From: Oscillospiraceae bacterium
GTDB taxonomy: Bacteria; Bacillota; Clostridia; Oscillospirales; Oscillospiraceae
Reading direction: 5' to 3'
Assembly (NCBI GenBank): GCA_009785525.1
Contig: WQWC01000001.1
Coordinates: forward strand, 62,001 to 126,000
DNA length: 64,000 nt
The notes below the pieces were generated by a model. The model did not search any database. It was not told the origin of the DNA and was given only the letters and a program-made list of their open reading frames with translations. Positions 34,317 through 43,800 of this stretch are shown here, piece by piece. A program made the position numbers and the translations under genes. Numbering within the stretch: the stretch's first letter is position 1; every line of letters starts with the position of its first letter.

Positions 34317-35609
34317 TTAAGTCACGCTTGGCGGCTCAGAGCCGGATTTAAGGCTTCCGGAATCGATATCGGACTTTTCAAGCAAACCGCAGATGCGGGT
34401 CACTACGCGGCTGACGGATATATCGCCCGTAGCATTCGGCACAACTCTCGGCATTGTGACTATGCGGTCGATACCGAAAAGCAAACCGATAAGCGCCCCG
34501 GCCTCCAGCCCGACAGACGCCAGAACAGCACTAAGCGTAACCAACGCGGCCCCCGGCACAGTGGCGGTACCAATTGAAACAAGCGTCCCCGCAACTACTA
34601 TCATTATAAGCTGATTAAACTCAAGCGCAACGCCTTGAAACTGCGCCACAAAAATAACCGCTATCGCCTGATAAATCGCACTGCCGTCCATGTTGATAAC
34701 GGTACCATACGGTATCGTAAAGTTGGCAATTTTTTCTGGCACTCCGGCTTTTCTTGTGGCTTCATAAGTCACTGGCATGGCTGCCAGACTGCTTGCGGTA
34801 GCAAACGCGGTCAGCATCGCGCCCTTCGCGATTTTAAAGAACGCAAAGTACCGCATTTTGCCAAACACTTTGGCCATAATAAAGCCTTGGAAAAACAGGA
34901 TGTGGAAAGCACAGCCTATGTACACGGCAATTATCATTCGCCCGAATGGCAGCAAAATCTCCAAACCAAAGGCACCAATGGCCCAAGCCATCAGACCCAT
35001 AACGCCGAAAGGCGTAAAAGCCAAAATAATGTTGACCATCTTTTTGCAAGCTTCAGACATCATGTTGATTGAGTCTTTAAGCACTTGAACCCGCGAATCA
35101 TTAATTTTGTTTATGCAGAGGCCAAGGAAAATTGCAAAAAACATGACTTGCAGGAGATCTGCCCGTGTGAGCGCAGTAAAGACGTTTTCCGGAATAATAT
35201 TGACAAGCGTCTGAATCAGCGGCGGAACGGCGACATACGCCACTTCATACGTAGCCGCTAGATCAAGCTCAACACCGCCGCCGACATTCATAATAAATGC
35301 AAGCGCAATGCCGGTAATTATAGCCGGAACAGTTGTCAATGTGTATAATACGGTAGTGTATACCCCAACTTTGCCGAGAGATTTGCTCGCACCCACCTCG
35401 GTCATGGCGCTCACCAGCATAAAGAATACCAGTGGGATTACGATCATTCTCAAAAGCCGCAGAAAGATATCGCCTAAAATTTCGAGGAAAGCCACGCTTT
35501 CGCCAAACACCAGACCCAGGATAATGCCTACTGCAAAACCGACTATTACTTTGGTAAAAATTTGGATGTCCCTATACTTTTGCAGAAGTTTCTTTAGAAA
35601 TTGTGCCAC
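34317..35609 (-). CDS. Dicarboxylate/amino acid:cation symporter (DAACS)
   Basis: A membrane carrier of 430 residues, GltP/DctA/SstT family. Hydrophobic helices throughout, the serine-rich re-entrant loop seen as FATASSLAAMPVT, and the NMDGSAIYQ motif of the cation site. It imports glutamate, aspartate or C4-dicarboxylates with Na+ or H+; the substrate is undecided. Start is GTG 35609, about 10 nt after GAGG. Confidence 0.93.
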   Translation of the reverse strand: MAQFLKKLLQKYRDIQIFTKVIVGFAVGIILGLVFGESVAFLEILGDIFLRLLRMIVIPLVFFMLVSAMTEVGASKSLGKVGVYTTVLYTLTTVPAIITGIALAFIMNVGGGVELDLAATYEVAYVAVPPLIQTLVNIIPENVFTALTRADLLQVMFFAIFLGLCINKINDSRVQVLKDSINMMSEACKKMVNIILAFTPFGVMGLMAWAIGAFGLEILLPFGRMIIAVYIGCAFHILFFQGFIMAKVFGKMRYFAFFKIAKGAMLTAFATASSLAAMPVTYEATRKAGVPEKIANFTIPYGTVINMDGSAIYQAIAVIFVAQFQGVALEFNQLIMIVVAGTLVSIGTATVPGAALVTLSAVLASVGLEAGALIGLLFGIDRIVTMPRVVPNATGDISVSRVVTRICGLLEKSDIDSGSLKSGSEPPSVT

Positions 35610-35657
35610 CGCATACGTACCTCGTTCCTACTTATTTGCTTTGTTTGCCGGGTTCAC

Positions 35658-35686
35658 TTTTATCATAGATCGCAAAAATTGTCAAG
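35658..35686 (-). promoter_or_regulatory. Symporter promoter
   Basis: Minus strand: -35 TTGACA (35681-35686), 17-bp spacer, -10 TAAAAG (35658-35663) with TGA before it. The -10 is weak. Confidence 0.5.
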
Positions 35687-35744
35687 ACCATACCGGGTTT
35701 TGTTTGTCAAATTTTCGCCGAATTAAAATTTGTCAACACTCCCC

Positions 35745-35773
35745 TTTACGCAATTCAACCGATGATGTATAAT
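35745..35773 (+). promoter_or_regulatory. Promoter of the second AOR gene
   Basis: -35 TTTACG (35745-35750), 17-bp spacer, -10 TATAAT (35768-35773). Confidence 0.65.
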
Positions 35774-35810
35774 AGACCACAAATAAATTAAAGAAACGAG
35801 GCAGAATTTT

Positions 35811-37667
35811 ATGCATGGTTACATAGGCAAAGTGCTTATAGCAGATCTCAGCGATCAATCTTACGTTATCGAAAACTTGAACGAGGAATGGGCAAAAGAT
35901 TACGTCGGCGGGACCGGACTCGGCGCGAGGTATCTTTATGAGCTGATGCCCGCGAACACACCCGCATTCGCGCCGGAGAGCGTTGTCGGATTCGTCACAG
36001 GCCCTGTTAACGGCACTAAAGCCTTTATGGGCGGCAGATACACGGTTGTCTGCAAGTCCCCGGTAACCAACGGATTCAACGATGCTAACTCCGGCGGAAA
36101 CTTTGGGCCGTATATGAAAAGATCAGGATTCGACGCGGTGTTTGTCAAGGGTATCTCGGAAAAACCTGTCTACATATTCCTAGACAACGGCAAAGTTGAA
36201 TTCCGCGATGCCTCCAGATTGTGGGGCAAAACCACCACCGAGACGGAAGCCGCGCTGAAAGCTGAAATCGGCGATAACGATATCTGCGCGGCGCTGATTA
36301 GGCCGGGCGGGGAGAATTTGTCCAACATGGCAGCTGTTATGAACGACGGACATCGCGCCGCCGCGAGGGGCGGCCCCGGGGCTGTCGTTGGCTCTAAAAA
36401 ACTCAAAGCCATCGTCTGCCGCGGGACGCATACTGTTCCTGTGAAAAATTCGGATGAAATCACGGCTGTGAACAAATCCTGGGCCGAGTATGCAAAAGGC
36501 CCCGGCGCTTTCGGGGTCCAGAGTTACAGCAATCACGGAACCGCCGGGTCATATGAGATGTGCGTACGCATATCAGACGCCGGAATCAAAAACTGGGGCG
36601 GCCTGCCTGAGGAAATGTCCGACGAGCAGATGAAAGCCCTAACAGGTCAAGAGATGGACGCATCCGGGTATTTTGTCAAAAAATACGCCTGCAATACGTG
36701 CCAGATAGGCTGCGGCGCAATCTATCACGTTAAAACCGGCAAATACGATTTTGAGAGCTGCCGTCCCGAATACGAGACGGGTGGCGCATTCGGTAGTATG
36801 CTGCTGAACGGCGACGCGGACAGTGTCCACATCTGCAATTGGTATTGCAACGAATACGGATACGACACAATATCGTTCGGCGGCACAGTGTCTTGGTTGA
36901 TGGAGTGCTATGAAAACGGACTGTTTACTCTTGACGAGATGGATGGTATTGACCTCCGCTGGTCCGCCGCCGACGCGATTGTCGCGATTACCGAACGTAT
37001 ATGTAAGTTTGAGGGTATCGGAATCCCGCTCAACGGCGGCAGCGCGGCAGCGGCGCGGCATTTTGATCGCGGATACGAATACCTAGGCGTGGCAAGCGGC
37101 ATTGAAATTCCGCAGCACTGTGCGCGGAACAACCCAGCCCTGGCCAGGACTTATAAATACGACCCGACCCCGGCAAGGCACACCAAAGGCGGGCGCGGCG
37201 TTGGATTCGGATTTGGCCCGGCGGAGATGAAGTATGTGTATGAAAACACTGGCGAACCGGACAAAGCAGGCCTCCTGAACGCGGAGTTCGTCGGCTCTTC
37301 CGGATTCTGTCTTTTCGCTAGTATGCTGATGGAGCCCAGCGCGATGTTCAAGTATTATGACGCCGTTACAGGTGTGGAAACGTCTGACGAAGAACGGACT
37401 AAGCTCGGCCTGCGCATGTTCACGATACGCGCCGCGTTCAATATACGCGAGGGCATCCGCAGAGGGGATTATACAATCTCCGACCGCAGCATCGGCAATC
37501 CCCCGCTCACCGGTGGGCCGCTTGAGGGCGTTACGGTGGACGTTGAAAAACTGGGCGACAATTTCTTCGAGGCGCTCGGCTGGGATGTCGCCACCGGCGT
37601 GCCGACAAAAAAAGCGCTGGAAGACCTCGGCGGGTTGGAGTTTGCTATAAAAGATTTGCATCCTTAA
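35811..37667 (+). CDS. Aldehyde:ferredoxin oxidoreductase, second paralogue
   Basis: A 618-residue tungsten-type AOR. Cluster cysteines Cys294, Cys297 and Cys301 (CNTCQIGC) and a C-terminal Cys in SGFCLFAS; pterin-domain blocks GGRYTVVCKSP and RPGGENLSNMAAV. It differs clearly from the AOR at 28400 and has no adjacent ferredoxin or MoaD gene, so it probably uses free ferredoxin. It has its own promoter and terminator and is followed by an AraC-type regulator. Confidence 0.92.
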   Translation: MHGYIGKVLIADLSDQSYVIENLNEEWAKDYVGGTGLGARYLYELMPANTPAFAPESVVGFVTGPVNGTKAFMGGRYTVVCKSPVTNGFNDANSGGNFGPYMKRSGFDAVFVKGISEKPVYIFLDNGKVEFRDASRLWGKTTTETEAALKAEIGDNDICAALIRPGGENLSNMAAVMNDGHRAAARGGPGAVVGSKKLKAIVCRGTHTVPVKNSDEITAVNKSWAEYAKGPGAFGVQSYSNHGTAGSYEMCVRISDAGIKNWGGLPEEMSDEQMKALTGQEMDASGYFVKKYACNTCQIGCGAIYHVKTGKYDFESCRPEYETGGAFGSMLLNGDADSVHICNWYCNEYGYDTISFGGTVSWLMECYENGLFTLDEMDGIDLRWSAADAIVAITERICKFEGIGIPLNGGSAAAARHFDRGYEYLGVASGIEIPQHCARNNPALARTYKYDPTPARHTKGGRGVGFGFGPAEMKYVYENTGEPDKAGLLNAEFVGSSGFCLFASMLMEPSAMFKYYDAVTGVETSDEERTKLGLRMFTIRAAFNIREGIRRGDYTISDRSIGNPPLTGGPLEGVTVDVEKLGDNFFEALGWDVATGVPTKKALEDLGGLEFAIKDLHP

Positions 37668-37685
37668 TATTCCCATATACCGATA

Positions 37686-37727
37686 AAAGGCTGTCTTGCC
37701 TCGAATACGCAAGACAGCCCCTTTTTA
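37686..37727 (+). terminator. Terminator of the second AOR gene
   Basis: GGCTGTCTTGC (37689-37699) pairs with GCAAGACAGCC (37709-37719), followed by CCTTTTT. Confidence 0.85.
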
Positions 37728-37802
37728 TAATAGCAAAATAGGAAAAGCGGCAATGATTCTTAACATGTTAAACTCAATTCAGCGTGGAAAGAGGTAAAGT
37801 TA

Positions 37803-38714
37803 ATGGAGTATGACGCAATTATTCAATCTGTTCTGGATGACATTGACCGAAAAATCATGACAAACGTCCGAATTGAGGAATTGGCGCGCGCGGCGAATTA
37901 TTCCGTTTACCACTTCTGCCGGGTTTTTATGTCAGTGACCGGGACGTCGGTATCGGCCTATATAACCAGGCGTAGGCTAGAACACGCGCTGTACGAGTTG
38001 TCAAAAGGCGGGCGAATTATAGATGTGGCGATGGAATACGGATTTGAAACTCACGCGGGGTTTACCAAAGCCTTCAAGAAATACTTTGGGTATCCCCCAT
38101 CGTTGTACCGGCTTCACATGCCAGTCAAACCGCCCGAACGGGTGGCGATTAACAACTTAAAATTAAAACATGGAGGAATTATTTTGCAGGTTAAAATTAA
38201 AGAGATGCAGCCATTCACCGTAATTGGATATGCCTCACGGCACAGAATGCCTGGAGTAAAAGGCGTCTCCGACATCCCGGCATTTTATGACACCGCAAAC
38301 ATGGAATACGCCGCCGGACTTACCACATTGAGCCACACCTATACAAAGTCACGTCATTGCGAAGTCATCTTCTGTCTTGATATTGATGAAGAGCACGATT
38401 GTTTTACCTACGTGATCGGCGTTGGCGTGGACGAGGCTGATTACGACATCCCCCAGCGTCCAGGTACGTATCGGCACGAAATGCAAGGCGGTCTATACGC
38501 GGTGTTTACAACTCCGTGGGCGGACGATGCTGAATCCCCAAAATCCATACAAGAAACCTGGAAACAGATCCTGGAGCATTGGCTGCCCAAATCCCAATAT
38601 GAATACGATGACACGCGAATAGATTACGAATATCACGACGAACGCGCCCATTCCTGGATGCATGACGGGAAAGCTCAAGTGGACATATGCGTACCTATAA
38701 GACTACGCGGATAA
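37803..38714 (+). CDS. AraC-type regulator with GyrI-like effector domain
   Basis: A 303-residue transcription factor. Two helix-turn-helix units lie in residues about 20-105 (RIEELARAANYSVYHFCRVF; DVAMEYGFETHAGFTKAFKKYFGYPP). Residues about 128-303 form a GyrI/AraC_E_bind domain that senses lipophilic or cationic small molecules in relatives such as Rob and BmrR. A GAGG site precedes the ATG. The regulon is unknown; adjacent AOR, SDR or phosphatase genes are candidates. Confidence 0.88.
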   Translation: MEYDAIIQSVLDDIDRKIMTNVRIEELARAANYSVYHFCRVFMSVTGTSVSAYITRRRLEHALYELSKGGRIIDVAMEYGFETHAGFTKAFKKYFGYPPSLYRLHMPVKPPERVAINNLKLKHGGIILQVKIKEMQPFTVIGYASRHRMPGVKGVSDIPAFYDTANMEYAAGLTTLSHTYTKSRHCEVIFCLDIDEEHDCFTYVIGVGVDEADYDIPQRPGTYRHEMQGGLYAVFTTPWADDAESPKSIQETWKQILEHWLPKSQYEYDDTRIDYEYHDERAHSWMHDGKAQVDICVPIRLRG

Positions 38715-38718
38715 AGGG

Positions 38719-38752
38719 AAAACACCCGCTCAAATACCGAGCGGGTGTTTTT
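38719..38752. terminator. Bidirectional terminator
   Basis: AAAACACCCGCTC pairs with GAGCGGGTGTTTTT; it faces both the regulator (+) and the phosphatase (-). Confidence 0.85.
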
Positions 38753-38756
38753 GCTT

Positions 38757-39356
38757 TTAATCACTCATATATGAGATATCATTCAACAGGTCTACAACAT
38801 GTTTGCCGTCTTCGTCTATTCTCATAAACGAAACCGCTCCGGCCGGTCCGTACTTTTCTATTTTTTGAATACCTGAATCACACCAAACATGTGACCATAC
38901 TGCTAAAGTACCTCCATGCGAAACAAGGATGATATTATTCGCTTCATTCGCAACTATTTCACCACAGTAATCTGAAACTCGTTTCCAAAATGCCCCCCAT
39001 GTTTCAGCACCGGGAAACTCAGGGTCGTCATATGTTTTGACCGGCAGCGCATTTTCTTTCATCCATTCCTTTGTTTGTCCGACTGCTTTGCCGTAATTAA
39101 TCTCCCGAAGCGCCGGGCGATACTCAATTTCAATGCCCATACTTCGGGCTAGCGGCGCTGCCGTCTGTTTGGCACGAATTAAGTCAGACGAATAAATTTT
39201 CCAATCCTTCCCCTTTAACTCAACAGATAGCTTTCTTCCGATATTTTCCGCTTGGGCCTTTCCTAACTCAGACAATTCCCAGTCCGTCCATGACCCAACC
39301 ATCCCGTTGGTGTGATGAACGGCTTGCGTATGTTGAATAGTGATAATGTTTTTCAC
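38757..39356 (-). CDS. Histidine phosphatase family protein
   Basis: A 199-residue member of the phosphoglycerate-mutase-like superfamily. The usual RHG motif reads QHTQ here: the catalytic His is kept and the Arg is replaced by Gln. The second His is in VSHGGTLAVW. Start GTG 39356 with GGGAG 9 nt upstream. Substrate unknown. Confidence 0.85.
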   Translation of the reverse strand: MKNIITIQHTQAVHHTNGMVGSWTDWELSELGKAQAENIGRKLSVELKGKDWKIYSSDLIRAKQTAAPLARSMGIEIEYRPALREINYGKAVGQTKEWMKENALPVKTYDDPEFPGAETWGAFWKRVSDYCGEIVANEANNIILVSHGGTLAVWSHVWCDSGIQKIEKYGPAGAVSFMRIDEDGKHVVDLLNDISYMSD

Positions 39357-39391
39357 TGTTTAAATCTCCCTAATAGATGCAAATTAACATT

Positions 39392-40162
39392 CTACACCCC
39401 GCCGGTCTGCACGATGTTCTGCCCCGTGAGGAACAGATGCTTCTGCGCCAGGAACATCGCAAGGCGCGCAACGTCTATCGGTTCACCGACTCGACCGAGC
39501 GTTACCGATTTCGCCACCGCCTCGAACTCCTCCGGCGTTGAGTTCTTTTTCATCGGCGTATTGACCATCCCCGGTGCGATTGAATTGACGGTGATGTTAA
39601 ACTCGCCGTATTTCTCCGCGAACGCCTTCGTCTGGCATATCGCCGCTGCTTTGCTGGAAGTGTAGGCCGGTGACGAATACGCGCCCGTCACCCCGGTGAC
39701 TGACGTGATGTTGACTATCCGCCCGAACCCTGCTTCTTTCATATACGGCACGACCGCTTGCATCATCAAGTAGTGCCCGAGAGCGTGAACTTTGAAAAAG
39801 CTCAGATATTCCTCCGGCTCCATTTCAAAGAAATCCTCAATCGGCACCTGCCCCGGTTGATACGGCGACTCAATGCCTGCGTTGTTGACGAGAACTTGAA
39901 TCTGCCCGAACGCTTCTTTGATCTTCCCCACAGCCTCGGCAACCGCCGCGCCATTGGTCACATCAACTGACATCGCCAACGCGCCGGGAGTGAATTTGTC
40001 GCATTCGGCGCGGACTTCTTCAATAGGCCTCAGTCTCCTGCCGAGCAACGCGACTTTCGCGCCAGCCTTAGCAAGCTCCACAGCGCACGCAGCACCGATT
40101 CCCGTACCCGCCCCGGTGACAATTGCCCCGGTTCCGGCCAGTTCATACTCCAGATATCCCAT
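39392..40162 (-). CDS. Short-chain dehydrogenase/reductase
   Basis: A 256-residue Rossmann oxidoreductase. Cofactor motif VTGAGTGIGAA near residues 16-26, NNAGIESP, catalytic Ser in ITSVTG and the YxxxK site YTSSK. The Arg-rich GRRLRP after the second strand suggests NADPH. Family members reduce 3-oxoacyl or sugar substrates; the true substrate is not shown. AAGGAGG precedes the ATG. Confidence 0.9.
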   Translation of the reverse strand: MGYLEYELAGTGAIVTGAGTGIGAACAVELAKAGAKVALLGRRLRPIEEVRAECDKFTPGALAMSVDVTNGAAVAEAVGKIKEAFGQIQVLVNNAGIESPYQPGQVPIEDFFEMEPEEYLSFFKVHALGHYLMMQAVVPYMKEAGFGRIVNITSVTGVTGAYSSPAYTSSKAAAICQTKAFAEKYGEFNITVNSIAPGMVNTPMKKNSTPEEFEAVAKSVTLGRVGEPIDVARLAMFLAQKHLFLTGQNIVQTGGV

Positions 40163-40191
40163 AATGCTCCTCCTTATTCTTATTGCATGTA

Positions 40192-40220
40192 TTGTGAAAT
40201 AACAAATCTTTTGCTATAAT
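40192..40220 (+). promoter_or_regulatory. Promoter of the GNAT gene at 40243
   Basis: -35 TTGTGA (40192-40197), 17-bp spacer, -10 TATAAT (40215-40220) with extended TGC. Confidence 0.65.
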
Positions 40221-40242
40221 TTCTTGATGATGAGGTGATGCT

Positions 40243-40761
40243 ATGCAGATAATACAATTTAACGGATACACCCTGCGTGAGCTGCGCGTGTCTGACAGCG
40301 CCGCGATTTTCCCTACGCTCAGCGATATGGAAAATCACAAATTTACAACTTTCGACCCGCATGAAAACGAAGAGCAAACGGCACGCTGGATTGAACGTCA
40401 GAATCTATTCTGGGCAATCGCCCTGCCGGATGACACTGCTGTCGGATTTGTGGGTTATCACTCAATAGATACTGAGCATAAGATTTGCATGATATCCATC
40501 CACCTGAACAAAGCGTTTTGGGGAAAAGGCATAGCCCCGGCTGCGGTTAGTATAGCAGACAATTATATTTTCAGCAATACCGGAATCGAACAAATCGCGG
40601 CAACGGTCAAGCCGGAAAACACGCAGTCGCAGCGGTGTTTGCTGAAGGCGGGATATACGCTGGAAAAGGTGATTGAGAACTACGTCTCTTCCGCGGTTAA
40701 CGACCATTCAAGGGTGCGGCACTATTATGCGAAGCGCAAATCAATATCAGAAGATGTATAG
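40243..40761 (+). CDS. RimJ/RimL-type GNAT acetyltransferase
   Basis: A 172-residue N-acetyltransferase. The acetyl-CoA site is NKAFWGKGIAPAAV and the closing block is NTQSQRCLLKAGYTLE. Relatives acetylate ribosomal proteins or small amines; the target is unknown. GAGGTG precedes the ATG. Confidence 0.88.
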   Translation: MQIIQFNGYTLRELRVSDSAAIFPTLSDMENHKFTTFDPHENEEQTARWIERQNLFWAIALPDDTAVGFVGYHSIDTEHKICMISIHLNKAFWGKGIAPAAVSIADNYIFSNTGIEQIAATVKPENTQSQRCLLKAGYTLEKVIENYVSSAVNDHSRVRHYYAKRKSISEDV

Positions 40762-40818
40762 AGCGATATATCCATAATCAACTGCAATTTAGGATTGTTC
40801 ACGGCGCAACTGAACGTG

Positions 40819-40844
40819 AGAGCAGCCCCTAGAGGGGCTGCTCT
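40819..40844. terminator. Perfect 12-bp hairpin between convergent genes
   Basis: AGAGCAGCCCCT, loop AG, AGGGGCTGCTCT. No long U-tract on either side, so termination may be partial, but its position between the convergent GNAT and SLH genes fits. Confidence 0.55.
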
Positions 40845-40867
40845 TAAAAGATTAAGCATTTGGCAAA

Positions 40868-43800
40868 CTATACATGCTGCCAAAGTCTTGCGAACACTGC
40901 AGCGACTTGCGCCCGTGTTGCCGTATCCATCGGAGCAAATCTGCCGTCTGGATGGCCTGTGATTATACCGGCTGCCTTGATCGCATGCACTGCGTCCACA
41001 GCCCAATAGGATACAGCGTATTGATCCGCAAAATCAACAGCCTCACCCTGCGGGAGTGATATACCCATAATCTCTGTGTGACGATAGATCATAACAGCTT
41101 TCTGCTCGCGGGTTATCGGTCTGCTGGGGGCGAAGTTTCCTTCTCCTACGCCTAGGACAACACCTACTTGGGCCGCCCATTCTACCGCGGGGAAGTACCA
41201 TGCGCCGGGAGCGACATCCCCGAAAGTTGGTGATCTGTCAGCGTAGGCTGTGAGATCCACACCCTCAAGATTTGCCAATGCCTGTGCGAACATAGCGCGG
41301 GTCATGTTCGCCTGTGTGCTGAACAGATTGGCCGCGGTACCTTGGAACAGCGCATTCTCCCAAACCGTCTGCACATAGTCGCGGTACCACGCTGCCGCAG
41401 CTACATCAACGAACGGAAATGCCGGTGGCAGATCATCGTCATCGGGCAGCGGCGGTTGAGGTGGTGTCGGCGGCGTTGGTGGTGCCGGTGGTTGCGGAGG
41501 CAACGGTGGCGGGAGGGTAACCCCAGGCCCGATCGGCGGTTGCGGCAACTGGGTGGCTACATACCACTGCGCGTATACCGTTATATCTGCGGTCACAGGC
41601 GTATTCGCCGTGAATGCTACGCCGCCGGTCGCTGCTGTAAACCAGCCAAGGAAAGTATCTTGCCCGCGTGTCGGGGCTTCCGGCAGAGTAATCGTTGTAC
41701 CGTCAGTCACACCGGTTATCGGCGCCACAGCGGTGCCGCCGTGTGTGTTGAACGTTACTGTCCATGTGTCGAGCTGGGGTATTGCATTCCAGACCGCTGT
41801 GATGGTAATATCCGCGGTAACATTGTTATAACTCCCAGCGGGATACCAACCGCCGAATGTGAATCCGACAGGCGGTGTAACGACTGGCAAACTAGCGTTT
41901 CCGCCGGTTAGTAAGATCTGCACAAGCTGGCCGCTAACGTGAGTTCCACCAGCCAATTGGAAAGTTACTCTCCACGTATAGGGTGACGGAAAATGCGGCC
42001 GTATAATGCCGGGAAAGTCGTTGTGCGGTAGGTTTGGTACTGTACCAGCCCATTCGGGGCCGGGGTTCGGCGCATAGAGGAATGTTACGAACGTTCCGTC
42101 GTCCAGTGTAACGGATATATTACTCATCGCCGCGTTCATGTTTATCACATAATCCGCTGCAAATGGGCTGCCTGGGACTGGTGCTCCGCCTCGACTTAGA
42201 GTGGTCTCGCGATTAAAGGAAATCGTGCCTCCTGTATCAATGAACAGAACATTCTGTGCCGCTATATCAATCATTGTCCCTGAACCTGGAGGCCACTCAA
42301 CCACAAACGCAGGTGAGAAGAACCAATGATCCAGCAATCCCGTGATCGTAATCACAAGCGGCTCGCCGCCGACTGTCTCGCCCGGTGTTACGAAGAATGT
42401 CGGTGCCTCAACACGCCACTGCGCGTGAAGCGTGGTGTTGCCGGTGACAGGTGTCGCGGCTGTGAACTCTGTGCCGCCGGTTGCCGCTGTGAACCAGCCC
42501 AAGAACTCGTCTTGGCCGCGTGTCGGTGGCGTCGGTAATGTGATCGTTGTGTTGTGCTCCACGCCCGTTATCTGACTAGGGGCTGGCGTGCCGCCATGCG
42601 CATTGAACGTTACCGTCCACAGGCCTTGCTGTGTGGGCGGCATAAGCATCAAGAAACCAAAACCCTGACCGTCAAGATCAAACTCCGAGTACCAAGTACC
42701 GGGGACGATCTCAGCAGGCGAAGCGACGCGTGTAAAGCCTGTAATCTCTGTCGGCCCGGGAATTGGCAGGAAGCCGGGATTAACTCGGTCAAACAGCTCC
42801 CAAATCAGGGCACCGTCAGGAAGTACACCTAACAATGTTTCCAGACCTGGAGTCATCGGAGCCTCAAATGGCCATGGTGCACCAGCGCGATTAGGCACCG
42901 CGTGCATTGCGTCCGGCCAAGACCACACATTCGGCATAAGTATCACATAGTTAAACGCTCCGCCAGTTGTAGCAAACCATGTACCGGGTACGAGATCGTC
43001 AATCGAGTTGACACGTAAAACCCCGGTGATTTCGTCAGGCGGGTCAAATGGGGTCAAGTTTGGAAATGCGCCGGAGAACAATCCGAATACCAGTGCCCCG
43101 TCGGGTATATTGATAGTTGCCAGGAATGGGTCACCAGGCGGCAGCGGTGCCGCTCCCAGCGAAAATGATTGACCCATGTACCCTGGGAACCACCAGACCA
43201 CAGGCCCGGCCAGACCTGCAACACTAAATACAACGTATTCAGTATCCGCACCCAGCGTCAGTAGGATTATGCCGCTTAATGTGTCGGAGTCAAACGCCTC
43301 GTGCCATGACGGGATGACAAGTATCGGAGGATCTGCAGCTGCAAAGACATCCTGAATTTCAGACAAAATGCCTGCCGCTGTCAATCCGGCGGCCGGATTA
43401 AGTCCCAAGCGCACGTTTTGGACGGCGAGCCATGCACGAGTCATTTCATCACAACCGCAATTGTTTACGTGTCTTTCGCATGACTGACACATCGTGCGGC
43501 AAGAACACTCGTATATGATATCACCGCAAGGGCCGGCGCCAGGAAGTCCTGGACACATTATCGGCGGAGGCGGAGCTTGCCTGAATGTCGATGCATCCAT
43601 TATAGTGGGCGCTGCCGTGACCGGGTCATAGGGCTGCGCCCTTGGTGTGGGTATGTTTGTGCCCGGAATCATAGCTTGCCCCGGGAAAGTTAAACCATTC
43701 GGCGTTAAAGTGAACGCCCTCTGGTCTCCCCTACCAATGCTCTCAAACGTTATATGTCTCAAGGCCCAGGCTTCGCCTGTGCCGCCGGGTCCGACCACAT

